Positions 17,727 through 26,309 of a stretch of 64,000 nt of DNA are shown here, one piece after another (position 1 is the first letter of the stretch; each line of letters opens with the position of its first letter). Made by a program: the position numbers and the translations under genes. This stretch comes from Kibdelosporangium philippinense (lineage in GTDB: Bacteria > Actinomycetota > Actinomycetes > Mycobacteriales > Pseudonocardiaceae). The notes under the pieces are model-generated. The model was not told where the DNA came from. It worked only from the letters and a program-made list of their open reading frames with translations, and did not search any database. The DNA is taken from the NCBI RefSeq assembly GCF_021390435.2, contig NZ_JAJVCN010000002.1, forward strand, positions 62,001 through 126,000, read 5' to 3'.

Positions 17727-19193
17727 CTAGTACGCGAACGCGAGTTCGTCGGACTTCTTCTCAGTGGGTTTGTCTGGCGGCATCACCCCGGCGATTCCGG
17801 CGCGCGCGTATCGGCGCAGCAGGAACACCTCAAGCACGGCCAGTCCCGCGTAAACCACAGTCAACACGATCAATGACGTCAGCACTTCTCCGACGGTCAG
17901 CCCGGAAACACCGCGCGCGGTGAACATCCAGACTCCGTCCACCCCGGTCGGATTCGGTACGACCACGAACGGCTGACGGCCCATTTCCGTGAAGATCCAG
18001 CCGAAACTGTTGGCGATGAACGGCGTCGCGATTCCCGCCAATGCCGCCCGCCGGAACCACGGTGTCGCAGGCATCCGCCCACCACGCGTCAGCCACAATG
18101 CCGCGGCAGCCGCGAAAGCAGCCAGCGCGCCGAAGCCGATCATGAAGCGGAATCCCCAGTACGTGACCGGCAGGTTCGGCACGTAGTCGATCGGCTTACC
18201 CGACAGTTCACTCAACTGGGGATCCACCGGGTAGAACTCGCCGTACTTCGCCTTGTACTCCTTCGCCAGGTCCTCGATGCCCTTGACCTCGCTGGTGAAG
18301 TCGTTGTGCGCCAAGAAGGACAGCAACGCGGGCACGGTGATCGACTTGACGTTCTCACAGTCCGGCCGGGCCACGTCGCCGTACGCGAAGATCGAGAAAC
18401 TGGCGGGCTGTTCGGTGTGGCACAACGCTTCCGCGGCGGCCATCTTCATTGGCTGCTGCTGGAACATCAGCTTGCCCTGGATGTCGCCGGTCACCGCGAG
18501 CGCGGCGAACGCGACCAGCCCGACAACACCGCCGAGCTTCAGCGAAGCCCGCCACACCGCGCGTTCTTCCTTGCGCCGGGTCAGGTGCCAGATCGCGACA
18601 CCGACGAGGAAGGCACCCGCCACCGCGAAACATCCAGCGATCGTGTGCGGGATCGCGGCCAGTGCGGTGTTGTTGGTCAGCAGCGCCCAGATCGACGTCA
18701 ACCGCGGCCGCCCGTCGACCAGTTCAACCCCGACCGGGTGCTGCATCCACGAGTTGGCGGCGAGGATGAAGTATGCCGACGCGATCGTGGCAAGCGAGAA
18801 CGCCCAGGCGCACGCCAGATGGACCTTTTTGGACAGCTTGTCCCAGCCGAAGATCCACAGGCCGAGGAACGTGGACTCGACGAAGAACGCGAGCAGCCCC
18901 TCCATCGCCAGCGGCGCGCCGAACGCGTCGCCGACGAACCGCGAGTACGCGCTCCAGGTCATGCCGAACTGGAACTCCTGCACGATCCCGGTGACCACCC
19001 CCATGGCGAAGTTGACCAGCATCAACTTGCCCCAGAACTTGGTCATCTTCAGGTACTTCACGTCACCGGTACGCACCCACGCCGTCTGCATCCCGGCGAC
19101 GAGGACCGCGAGTCCGATCGTCAGCGGGACCATCAAGAAGTGGTACACGGTGGTGATGCCGAACTGCCACCGAGCCAGGTCCAGAACGTCCAC
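17727..19193 (-). CDS. cydA: Cytochrome bd oxidase subunit I
   Basis: 488 residues, the haem-bearing subunit of cytochrome bd. Seen are the N-terminal haem-ligand His (ITTVYHFLMVPLTIG), MEGLLAFFVESTFLGLW, ILAANSWMQHPVG, and MGRQPFVV of the quinol-binding side. The Q-loop is short (no E. coli-type insertion), as in most actinobacteria. First gene of the cyd operon; a DevR-like box lies 58 bases before its ATG, which would fit induction in hypoxia. Confidence 0.97.
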   Translation of the reverse strand: MDVLDLARWQFGITTVYHFLMVPLTIGLAVLVAGMQTAWVRTGDVKYLKMTKFWGKLMLVNFAMGVVTGIVQEFQFGMTWSAYSRFVGDAFGAPLAMEGLLAFFVESTFLGLWIFGWDKLSKKVHLACAWAFSLATIASAYFILAANSWMQHPVGVELVDGRPRLTSIWALLTNNTALAAIPHTIAGCFAVAGAFLVGVAIWHLTRRKEERAVWRASLKLGGVVGLVAFAALAVTGDIQGKLMFQQQPMKMAAAEALCHTEQPASFSIFAYGDVARPDCENVKSITVPALLSFLAHNDFTSEVKGIEDLAKEYKAKYGEFYPVDPQLSELSGKPIDYVPNLPVTYWGFRFMIGFGALAAFAAAAALWLTRGGRMPATPWFRRAALAGIATPFIANSFGWIFTEMGRQPFVVVPNPTGVDGVWMFTARGVSGLTVGEVLTSLIVLTVVYAGLAVLEVFLLRRYARAGIAGVMPPDKPTEKKSDELAFAY

Positions 19194-19250
19194 ACCATGA
19201 TCTTGCTTGCGGTGAAGATTTTTCGCTGGGTTCGGTTGTCCCCTATTGGG

Positions 19251-19264
19251 GGGACCAAAGTCCT
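19251..19264. promoter_or_regulatory. DevR/DosR-like box upstream of cydA
   Basis: GGGACCAAAGTCCT matches 12 of 14 core positions of the mycobacterial DosR consensus (GGGACTWWAGTCCC, from memory). The outer TTS/SAA bases are not conserved, so this is a half-strength prediction. It sits at the very end of the upstream LuxR-type gene. A second, overlapping inverted repeat, GTCCCCTATTGGGGGGAC at 19238-19255, lies beside it. Confidence 0.5.
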
Positions 19265-20306
19265 ATCCGGCTGAGGCGTGGAACACAGCCGCGGCCTCGG
19301 TACGTGACCCGACCGACAGTTTGGTCAGGATGTTGGCCACGTGGAACTTGACCGTGGACTCGCTGATCGCCAGCGCCCGCGCGATCGCCCGGTTGCGCTG
19401 CCCCATCGCCAGGTGTTCCAGCACGTCCTGCTCGCGCGTGCTGAGCCCGGTGAGTGGCCCAGCCGAGGAAGCCGCGAGCGGCATGGTCACCTTGGCGGTC
19501 AGCCCCCACCCGGGTACCGGGTCCACCTCGACAGTCCCGCCCTGCGCGCGGACGCGGCCCGCGATGTCGCCGATGTCGATGTCCTCGTCGAGCACACCAG
19601 GCCCATCGTCCCGAACGGTCGCGACGAGCTTGTTCTCCGACACGCGCCACCGCACACGAACGCGGCTTACGTCGTCCTGGCCAAGAACCGCGAGCACAAC
19701 CGCGCGAACCGCGACCCGGGCGGAGTTCGCCACATCGAACCGGAGCAGCACGTCGTCCTTGGGCGGATCGAGCTCGAGCTTCACCTGACTGTGTTTGAGC
19801 AGCGGCCGCAGCGAGTCCGCGAGCCGTTGGAACGCTTGTCCGAACGGCTCCTCATCCCCACCGATCCGGCGACTCGTGGCGTCCGTGCGCAACTCCTGCA
19901 GCGCGTTCAACACCACCTCGGTGGCCGTCGACCGCGCCGCGGCATCGTCGATGTACTTGCTGCGCAACACACCCAGCAGTCCAGTGAGGACAGACGAGCG
20001 TGCCTCGCTCATCTCGCCGACCGCCGCTTCGCGTTCGCGCACAACAGCACGCGACCTGGTCAGCACGGCAGCCTCGGTGTTCTGGACGGCTCGGTAGTGG
20101 TAGCTCACGGCCAGATCCCACAGCTGCTGGGCGAGCATGATCGCGTCCGCGTCCAGTGGCCCGGAATCCGGTCGTATCAACACAAGCAGTGCACCACTGG
20201 GCACGTAGTCACTGGCACAGGCGAGGACCGGGTGATACGCGCCCGCCACCCTGGCCATGCCCAGCCACGGCTGACCTGCGGTGACATAGCTGCGCAAGGC
20301 GATCAA
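19263..20306 (-). CDS. LuxR-type regulator with histidine-kinase-like ATPase domain (N-terminus interrupted)
   Basis: 347 residues from a TTG start. Order: sensor-like N-terminal part, coiled helical region with REREAAVGEMSEARSSVLTGLL, an HATPase-like domain (VRDDGPGVLDEDIDIGDIAG; GWGLTAKV), then a LuxR helix-turn-helix (LSTREQDVLEHLAMGQRNRA; STVKFHVANILTKLSV). So sensing and DNA binding seem combined in one protein. In the same frame upstream, an amber codon (20370-20372) separates it from 34 more codons that look like its true N-terminus. It precedes cydA on the same strand and may control it. Confidence 0.8.
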   Translation of the reverse strand: MIALRSYVTAGQPWLGMARVAGAYHPVLACASDYVPSGALLVLIRPDSGPLDADAIMLAQQLWDLAVSYHYRAVQNTEAAVLTRSRAVVREREAAVGEMSEARSSVLTGLLGVLRSKYIDDAAARSTATEVVLNALQELRTDATSRRIGGDEEPFGQAFQRLADSLRPLLKHSQVKLELDPPKDDVLLRFDVANSARVAVRAVVLAVLGQDDVSRVRVRWRVSENKLVATVRDDGPGVLDEDIDIGDIAGRVRAQGGTVEVDPVPGWGLTAKVTMPLAASSAGPLTGLSTREQDVLEHLAMGQRNRAIARALAISESTVKFHVANILTKLSVGSRTEAAAVFHASAG

Positions 20307-20369
20307 CTCGGCACCGGTCGGCGTCGCGCCGACGGCCGTGATCGGCGTGGTGGGGCAGTGTGTGCCGAA

Positions 20370-20474
20370 CTAGACAGCGGCACGATGTGGGACGGCCTCA
20401 GCCAGTTCCGCGGACAGCCGTTCCAGCAGGTCGTCTGGCGAGGTCCGCACGATCCGCAGCGCTGCTCCGAACAC
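20370..20474 (-). pseudogene. Likely true N-terminus of the LuxR-type regulator, cut off by an in-frame TAG
   Basis: From GTG 20474 the same frame reads MFGAALRIVRTSPDDLLERL, then SAELAEAVPHRAAV, then TAG at 20372-20370, then FGTHCPTTPITAVGATPTGAE up to the TTG at 20306. Both sides of the TAG look like one continuous coding sequence. Either the gene carries a nonsense mutation (for example TTG, CAG or AAG to TAG), or a base is wrong in the sequence. Re-initiation at the TTG could still give a shortened protein. Confidence 0.65.
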
Positions 20475-20554
20475 TCCGCCACTGTACTTTCGGCTAGGTA
20501 CGGCCCGTCCATAGGACCGGCGCGACCTCGCCATGATCAGGTGACCATGGCGCT

Positions 20555-21433
20555 ATGGCTACCAGACGAAATGTCCTGTGCGCGGCTGCGGCCGCTGCGT
20601 CGCTCGTGCCCGCCGGAACGGCACAAGCATCCAGCGGGGACACGTTGTTGAACGCCTATTTCCGGGATAAAACGAATCGTGATGTCGAGCGGACGATGAG
20701 CTATTTCTCCCGCTCGAACGTCACCTACATCGACGCCGCGCTCGGCTGGGGATTCACCTCATGGCAGCAGCTGCACGACGGGTTCACCCAGTTCATGCCC
20801 GGTTGGCCGACGGGCGCCCGGTCGTATGCGACCCGGATCGTCGGCGATGAACGCGGCGCGATCGTGTTCTTCACCGACACTCCTGGAATGTTCGGTCCCG
20901 GTGAGATCAGGGCAGCGGGCGCGGTCAACGTCCGAAACGGGAAAATTGTCCGCTGGGTCGATTACTGGAACGGCCGGAACTACGGAACCGCGCAATTCGA
21001 GAAACTGAAGGTGCCGGAGGAGAGCTTCCCCGCGGACTTCGGGGAGTCACGGGCGGGCGACGCGTCACCACTGGTCAAATGGGCGGTCCGCGGCCTGACC
21101 GACGCGTTGCGGGCCAGGGATCTCCGGGCCGTCGCGGGCTACCTCGCCGAGGACATCGTGTTCGAGGACCTGCCGTCGCACGTCGTGCTCGTCGGCAAGA
21201 TCAGCGTGCTCCGGTTCCTCGCCAAGGCGAATCTGCCTTATTATGACGCGCGCGTGCGACACGTGCTCAACGGCGGTTACGAGTGGACTGGCGAAGGACC
21301 GGTCAGACGCGGCATCACCGCGCTTGAGCTGGACAAACATGGCCGGATCAGCAGGCTGACGACCATGTGGGACGGATCGCGAATCTCCCGCGACACGCTG
21401 ATTACGCTGGCAGGAGCAGCCATCGAGGATTAG
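20555..21433 (+). CDS. Exported SnoaL/NTF2-like protein, two tandem domains
   Basis: 292 residues. The N-terminus (MATRRNVLCAAAAAASLVPA, then GTAQAS) is a signal peptide. Two NTF2-like cone-fold units follow: residues 30-150 (YFRDKTNRDVERTMSYFS ... IVRWVDYWNGRNYG) and 165-290 (ALRARDLRAVAGYLAEDIVFEDLP ... GRISRLTTMWDGS). Such folds act as cyclases, isomerases or binding proteins; no assignment is possible. Monocistronic, and the last gene before the lower-GC island. Confidence 0.82.
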   Translation: MATRRNVLCAAAAAASLVPAGTAQASSGDTLLNAYFRDKTNRDVERTMSYFSRSNVTYIDAALGWGFTSWQQLHDGFTQFMPGWPTGARSYATRIVGDERGAIVFFTDTPGMFGPGEIRAAGAVNVRNGKIVRWVDYWNGRNYGTAQFEKLKVPEESFPADFGESRAGDASPLVKWAVRGLTDALRARDLRAVAGYLAEDIVFEDLPSHVVLVGKISVLRFLAKANLPYYDARVRHVLNGGYEWTGEGPVRRGITALELDKHGRISRLTTMWDGSRISRDTLITLAGAAIED

Positions 21434-21473
21434 TACGACAGCCGCAGATAGTACTCAACTGCCCAAGTTTGGG

Positions 21474-22742
21474 CTACCTTCGAAGAAGGTGCGGAATCCT
21501 TGACACAATCCAGTCGCCAATCTGAGAACTCAAAAAGGAGTCATGCGCCAGCTCGTCACGAACACCAGACCACTCGCCATTTATTCTTTGCGCGACATCG
21601 GCGGCAACGTCAGCCAAATTGGCGCCTGTTCGACCAAAACGAGAGTCAATACGCGATTCCAGGCGACGAAAAGACGCCACACTGACCTTGTCAAAAGACA
21701 TGGATCCGGATAGTTTCATCCCCAGGTCTTCAGGACCGTCAGCCTGGTCACGGTAAACAACCGTCGACACGAGATCATAGGCAGGGGACAATCGAGGTAT
21801 TCGACGATCGGGATAGATCAAGGACCAGTTCTTGAGGTGCGCGTCACCGTTGCCAGTCAATACGTTGAATGCGACTCGTCTGGCCATTTCCCGCAGGGAG
21901 GCCAGGTCACGCCCTCGATAGGCGAGGGCAGCCACGGTCTCAAATGTTCCTTCATACTTTTCCTGCGGATACTTGTCACGAACCTGCGCGAAGTCTTCGA
22001 TATGAACATGTGTCCGAGTATCGTCGTACAGACGGTCGAATCGCCGGACAGCGTACGCCCACTCTTCGGAATTGGGCCACATCTGAGACGGCAGACCATC
22101 GAGTTCATCTCTATGAAGCAGCCGCACCTCTGGGACTTCAATGCCTAGTTTCCCAGCCAGACGCATCATCGTATACTCGTTGCGTGGAACGTTGGCGAAA
22201 CGATAATCTGGAAACTTAACCAACCAGTCACCGAATTGTCCCGCCGCTGGGACTGTCAGTCTGTCGCCCTTGGCAAGCATGGAAAATTTTAGCGCAACAC
22301 CGGCCAGGGAAAATCTCCACGGAGATGTCGGCTCTACATCAACATTCCCCTCGTCACGGTCACTCCAACTCGCACTGTCAGGCCATTCCCACGACTCGTC
22401 GGGGCCGGCAGCGCTGAATACCTGTACAGCACCTGGGAGATCGTGCCCCACCTGGGCAAGCAGCTCCATCTCGCGATCGAGTGATACATTTCGTGCTTCA
22501 GCGACCCATACCCTCAATGGACCTTCTGGTAGCAGGTTGGAAAACCAGGTCGGCAACCGAAGCGCCGCAGCATACGGCTTGTACAAGTTTTCTTCAAACC
22601 GCAGTCCGAGAACTGGGCGGGTTGGGTCGTCAAGATACGATTCGTTCAACACGAAGCGCGTATAATCGCCACGCTGGCACAGGGTCCCAATCCGCCTGCC
22701 ATATAGGAGTACTGCGTGAAAGACTTCTGCGAGATTAGTCAT
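21474..22742 (-). CDS. HipA-like Ser/Thr kinase (toxin-type)
   Basis: 422 residues. N-terminal Couple_HipA domain (VLLYGRRIGTLCQRGDYTRF; WFSNLLPEGPLRVWVAEARN; GHDLPGAVQV) and a HipA_C kinase core: ALKFSMLAKGD, WLVKFPDYR, NEYTMMRLA, VRRFDRLYD, catalytic loop GNGDAHLKNWSLIY and metal site LSPAYDLVST. The catalytic Asp and Asn are intact. HipA kinases phosphorylate translation factors such as GltX and cause growth arrest. No HipB-type antitoxin is visible; instead the DUF262 gene overlaps by ATGA just upstream. G+C is about 55%, well below neighbours. Confidence 0.92.
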   Translation of the reverse strand: MTNLAEVFHAVLLYGRRIGTLCQRGDYTRFVLNESYLDDPTRPVLGLRFEENLYKPYAAALRLPTWFSNLLPEGPLRVWVAEARNVSLDREMELLAQVGHDLPGAVQVFSAAGPDESWEWPDSASWSDRDEGNVDVEPTSPWRFSLAGVALKFSMLAKGDRLTVPAAGQFGDWLVKFPDYRFANVPRNEYTMMRLAGKLGIEVPEVRLLHRDELDGLPSQMWPNSEEWAYAVRRFDRLYDDTRTHVHIEDFAQVRDKYPQEKYEGTFETVAALAYRGRDLASLREMARRVAFNVLTGNGDAHLKNWSLIYPDRRIPRLSPAYDLVSTVVYRDQADGPEDLGMKLSGSMSFDKVSVASFRRLESRIDSRFGRTGANLADVAADVAQRINGEWSGVRDELAHDSFLSSQIGDWIVSRIPHLLRR

Positions 22743-24439
22743 TCGGGCAGATCATCCAATTCATCGAGATCAAGCGAGTCCAGGGACGGCGTGTCCTCGT
22801 AATTCCATTCGGCCATTCGACTGAGAAAGTTGCTCAGCTGCCCGGAAACTACCTCCTGACGCATCGCGAGGAAGCCATCGCGATCTCCTTCCGCTAGCCT
22901 TTGAACTGTAGCATGGTCGAGACAGTGTGACTCCAGAACGGCATTCCAGACTTCCTCGTCAAGGCTGAGCGGCGGACGAGTCAGCAGCGTGGGAATTTCA
23001 TCGACCGGATCCGTCGTCGTAGGCAAGAATAGGCGATTGGCGGCCAGAAGTCGCTGTTGCGATGTCAGGCCACGCGGGAAAATTCGATAAGCAACAGTCG
23101 CCGCGGTTGTTTGATCAGCTAGCAGGGTCGATAGATCTTGTTCATCGAACGGCTGACCGGTTACGAAGGACCGTGGTCGCCGCGACCACCAAGAGCTGAG
23201 AACCACCTTTGCCGCAGCTTCGTTTGTACGAAAACGATCCGCGTTCGGCAGAACTGGTTGCACCCCCGCCGTAGTCCCAATCATGCCTGCTATCGACGTA
23301 GACTCATCGCCTTTCTTGATCCTGGCAGAGAGAATGCGATCGAACTGAGTGAAGCTGCCCCCGAATATCGTTGGCCCGGAGGCCGCCACACGCCAATAGA
23401 GCCTACGCAGGAGCCGCAGTGTGTTTTCTTCCGGTTCAGAGAAATGTGCGAAAAACCGAGTCATCACAACCAGAAGTGGCCGGTACACAAGTAGCGATAG
23501 ATGCGGAACACCAACGTATCGCTGGAGAAAATCGACCGCTCGAACCAGCGCTTCTTCTCCCTTTTCGTAAGCCGTGTCTCGGTCCTCTTCGAACTCGGGA
23601 GCTGTCCGCCGCCCAACGCTGTCGAACTCATTGCGAATATCTCGGGCTGGATCAGGGCCCCGGCGAGCGAGTATCGCCGACAGAATCGTGTCCGTGTCAA
23701 CAGTGCCGAATCCAGTTCTCTCCGCGATACGGTCGGCGATCCTGTCCAATGACAGACGATCCTTAGCCCCTTCCTCAGGACCCGCAAATAGAGCAGTGAA
23801 TATCTCCGCCCTACTCAACCGCTTTCCATAGTTGTTCATCCGATCAAAGATGTCAGTGAGAACCTGTTCGTCGTCCTGACGGACCAAGTAGGCGGGAACC
23901 TTGTAGGTTCGCAGGACCTTGGCGACCCTTTGCGCCTCCTTGAAGTGCTCTGCACTAGATCGACCCTCGTTCGCGAACCACTCGATCAATCTTTCGAGAT
24001 CGAACAGAATTGGAAGTGCGATGTGGTGCGGTTCGCGCGCCTTCGACTTTGCCACAAAACTCCGCGCAGCGAAGTCATAGTAGATCGAAAACGGAGTATA
24101 CAAATGCCCTTCTGGGTGCAACGCATTCGCTAGACTGGTAATTCGCTGCTGACCGTCCACCACCCATAGACTTTCTTCGAAAGCTGGCGCATCCATTGAA
24201 AGTCGCCCCAGTGTGAGACGAGTGGCGGGAGATTTCCGAACCCACAGCAGCAAGCTTCCTATCGGATAACCCTTCACTATGCTGTCGAACAGCCTGATCA
24301 CATCTTGGGTACTCCACCGAAAGTCGCGCTGAAAGTGTGGGACACGAATTCTTCCACGCCACGCGTTCGCAATAAGGTCATCGAGGTCGTATGTCGTCGC
24401 GCTGGGCTGTGTGTCCAGTCCGACGGCTCCCGCGTTCAT
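22739..24439 (-). CDS. DUF262 (ParB/GmrS-like) protein coupled to HipA-like kinase
   Basis: 566 residues. The N-terminal DUF262 domain shows VPHFQRDFRWSTQDVIRLFD, GYPIGSLLLW and the conserved VVDGQQRITSL near residue 95, the NTP-binding/nuclease-like motif of the ParB-sulfiredoxin group found in GmrS, SspE and similar defence proteins. Then RMNNYGKRLSRAEIFTALF. The C-terminal half is helical without an HNH (DUF1524) nuclease motif. ATG 24439 is preceded by GGGAG and opens the conserved region; the open frame further upstream is only antisense to the MFS gene. Low G+C (about 55%) suggests horizontal transfer with hipA. Confidence 0.9.
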   Translation of the reverse strand: MNAGAVGLDTQPSATTYDLDDLIANAWRGRIRVPHFQRDFRWSTQDVIRLFDSIVKGYPIGSLLLWVRKSPATRLTLGRLSMDAPAFEESLWVVDGQQRITSLANALHPEGHLYTPFSIYYDFAARSFVAKSKAREPHHIALPILFDLERLIEWFANEGRSSAEHFKEAQRVAKVLRTYKVPAYLVRQDDEQVLTDIFDRMNNYGKRLSRAEIFTALFAGPEEGAKDRLSLDRIADRIAERTGFGTVDTDTILSAILARRGPDPARDIRNEFDSVGRRTAPEFEEDRDTAYEKGEEALVRAVDFLQRYVGVPHLSLLVYRPLLVVMTRFFAHFSEPEENTLRLLRRLYWRVAASGPTIFGGSFTQFDRILSARIKKGDESTSIAGMIGTTAGVQPVLPNADRFRTNEAAAKVVLSSWWSRRPRSFVTGQPFDEQDLSTLLADQTTAATVAYRIFPRGLTSQQRLLAANRLFLPTTTDPVDEIPTLLTRPPLSLDEEVWNAVLESHCLDHATVQRLAEGDRDGFLAMRQEVVSGQLSNFLSRMAEWNYEDTPSLDSLDLDELDDLPE

Positions 24440-24553
24440 GTGATCTCCCACCTGGTGGATTGGACTATTCTGCTGGACGGGCGTTCTCGAAGCAATCTGG
24501 TTTGGACGCGCATCGCATGACAGTCCAGAGCTTTTCGTGAGCGGAGGTTCGCC

Positions 24554-25744
24554 GTGCGCACGCGGTTCGCGATCGCGTCCGTCATCGACGCGGCAGCGAC
24601 CGGCATCTGGCCGCCGTTCGCCTTGCTGTTCCTGGTGAACGCCCAGGATCTGAGCGCGACCACGGCGGGAATGAGCCTCACGGTCGGCGGGCTGATCGGG
24701 TTGAGCGTCGGCCCGCCCGCGGGCATGCTGACCGACCGGATCGGGCCGGTCAAGCTGGTGATCGCTTCCAATGTGGTCCGGCCACTCGGGTTCGCCTGCT
24801 ACCCGTTCGCGGACACGGCATGGGCCGCCATCACGGTCGCCGCGGTGGTCAGCGTGGGTGACCGTCTCTTTTGGACAGCCAACGCGCCGTTCGCGAAAGC
24901 CGTCAGCAAGGCCCCGAGGGATGTCGAACGGTTGCTTGGCAGGCAGTCGATCGGCCGCTTCGCCGGGTCGGGCCTCGGCGCCGCACTGATCGGGATCATG
25001 CCTGACGTCAGCGATCCGACCATCTACAACGTCGTGAACTACGCATCGGCGGCGCTGCTCGCGCTGGCCGCGGGGCTCTTGGTCGGCATCAAAGTCCCTG
25101 TGCCGCAGGCAACCGCGAGCTCTGGATGGCGCACAGTCCTGCGGGATCGCCGGTATCTCGGGATCTGCGGGACGCAGATCCTGTTCTGTATCGCCAGTAT
25201 CGGCAAATACACGGTCTTGCCGGTGGTGATCATCAACGTGCTGGGCAAACCTTCGTGGGTCGCGGGCGCGGCGATGCTGACCGGCATGGTCGTGTACATC
25301 GTGGTCCAGGAACCTGTGCTGCGCCTCGCGGAAAGGTTCTCGCGACGCAGCGGCATGATCATCGCGGGTGGCTTGTTCGCGGCGAGTTACGCGGCACTGG
25401 CGTTCTTCCCGACCACGCCGATGTTCCTCGTCACCAGTTCGGTGATGTCCGTGGCCGAAGCCCTCTTCAGCCCACTGGCCACGGCGGCTGCCGCCGACGC
25501 GGCGCCCAAGGAGGCCCAAGGCCGTGCCAGCGCCCTGTTCCAGCTCACGTGGGGCTCAGCGGTCGCAGTCGGCCCTGGCCTGCTGACCGGCCTGCTTGCG
25601 CTCGGGACCGTGCCGCTGTGGCTGGCCCTGGCCGTCATCTCAGCGGCGGCCATACCTGCCGTCATCGCAACGCAGCGGCAACCTCAGCGGCAGTCCGTAC
25701 AACCTGAGGTCCCACGACCTCCGCGTGCAGACGCTCAAAAGTAA
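24554..25744 (+). CDS. Major facilitator superfamily transporter
   Basis: 396 residues, about 12 hydrophobic helices. The loop 2-3 motif appears as GPPAGMLTDRIGPVKLV (MFS motif A), with SIGRFAGSGLGAALIGIM and LAERFSRRSGMIIAGG in the second half. Drug or metabolite exporter; substrate unknown. GGAGG 8 bases before GTG 24554 sets the start. Its 3' end runs 83 bases antisense into the IclR gene, a long convergent overlap. Confidence 0.9.
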   Translation: MRTRFAIASVIDAAATGIWPPFALLFLVNAQDLSATTAGMSLTVGGLIGLSVGPPAGMLTDRIGPVKLVIASNVVRPLGFACYPFADTAWAAITVAAVVSVGDRLFWTANAPFAKAVSKAPRDVERLLGRQSIGRFAGSGLGAALIGIMPDVSDPTIYNVVNYASAALLALAAGLLVGIKVPVPQATASSGWRTVLRDRRYLGICGTQILFCIASIGKYTVLPVVIINVLGKPSWVAGAAMLTGMVVYIVVQEPVLRLAERFSRRSGMIIAGGLFAASYAALAFFPTTPMFLVTSSVMSVAEALFSPLATAAAADAAPKEAQGRASALFQLTWGSAVAVGPGLLTGLLALGTVPLWLALAVISAAAIPAVIATQRQPQRQSVQPEVPRPPRADAQK

Positions 25745-26309
25745 CCACGCCAACGCTGGCCCGTAGCCCTGACACACCGCGTACGGGAGCCGCGATGCCA
25801 TACGCGCCCGCTTGCAACTCCCCTGCCGTCGCAACCCATTCCGGACCGTCGAACGGCAACAGGATGGCCTTGCCCGAAGCGCCCTTGCGCAACGAATGCC
25901 GCGTCCCCACGCGGTAGGCCACGTGATACGCGGTCCACGACGGCTCGACCACAGCGACGGCCTGCGCCTCATCGCCGTCGGCGACCGTCAGGTGCGCGGT
26001 CGCGCCGATTGACTCAGCGAGCTCACGCAACGCGGGCAACGCGGCGTGCCGCAATTGGGGCAGAACGCGCGCTGAGAGCCGCAACAGCCCCAGACCCAAC
26101 CGAACCCGCGATCCTTCACGCCGGACGAGCCCACGGGCCTGCAACGGCACCAAAAGGCGGTACACAGCGGCCCGGCTGGCGCCGATCGCCGCCGCCAGGT
26201 CGCTGATCGTCGGCGCCTCGGACTCCGAATCCGCGACCGCCTGCAGTAGCGCCAGCCCCCGATCCAGCGTCAGGGAGCTCTCTTTGCCGTGCACGCCCGG
26301 CGAAGTCAT
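25662..26309 (-). CDS. IclR-family transcriptional regulator
   Basis: 215 residues: N-terminal winged helix (LTLDRGLALLQAVADS; TISDLAAAIGASRAAVYRLL) and a C-terminal effector domain (TAHLTVADGDEAQAVAVVEP; RKGASGKAILLPF). The ATG overlaps the fahA stop by ATGA, so it is the last gene of the homogentisate operon and probably its regulator, acting at the operator at 28372-28388. Likely effector is homogentisate or a related aromatic acid (inference from context). Confidence 0.92.
   Translation of the reverse strand: MTSPGVHGKESSLTLDRGLALLQAVADSESEAPTISDLAAAIGASRAAVYRLLVPLQARGLVRREGSRVRLGLGLLRLSARVLPQLRHAALPALRELAESIGATAHLTVADGDEAQAVAVVEPSWTAYHVAYRVGTRHSLRKGASGKAILLPFDGPEWVATAGELQAGAYGIAAPVRGVSGLRASVGVVTFERLHAEVVGPQVVRTAAEVAAALR

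Noticed and set aside
18253..19274. Two long open frames opposite cydA
   Set aside because: Composition is that of an antisense shadow in high-GC DNA; cydA on the other strand is fully conserved.
24440..25519. Long upstream extension of the DUF262 reading frame (a possible 926-residue protein)
   Set aside because: This part is exactly antisense to the MFS gene, is Arg/Asp/His-rich without family resemblance, and a good ribosome site with ATG lies at 24439.
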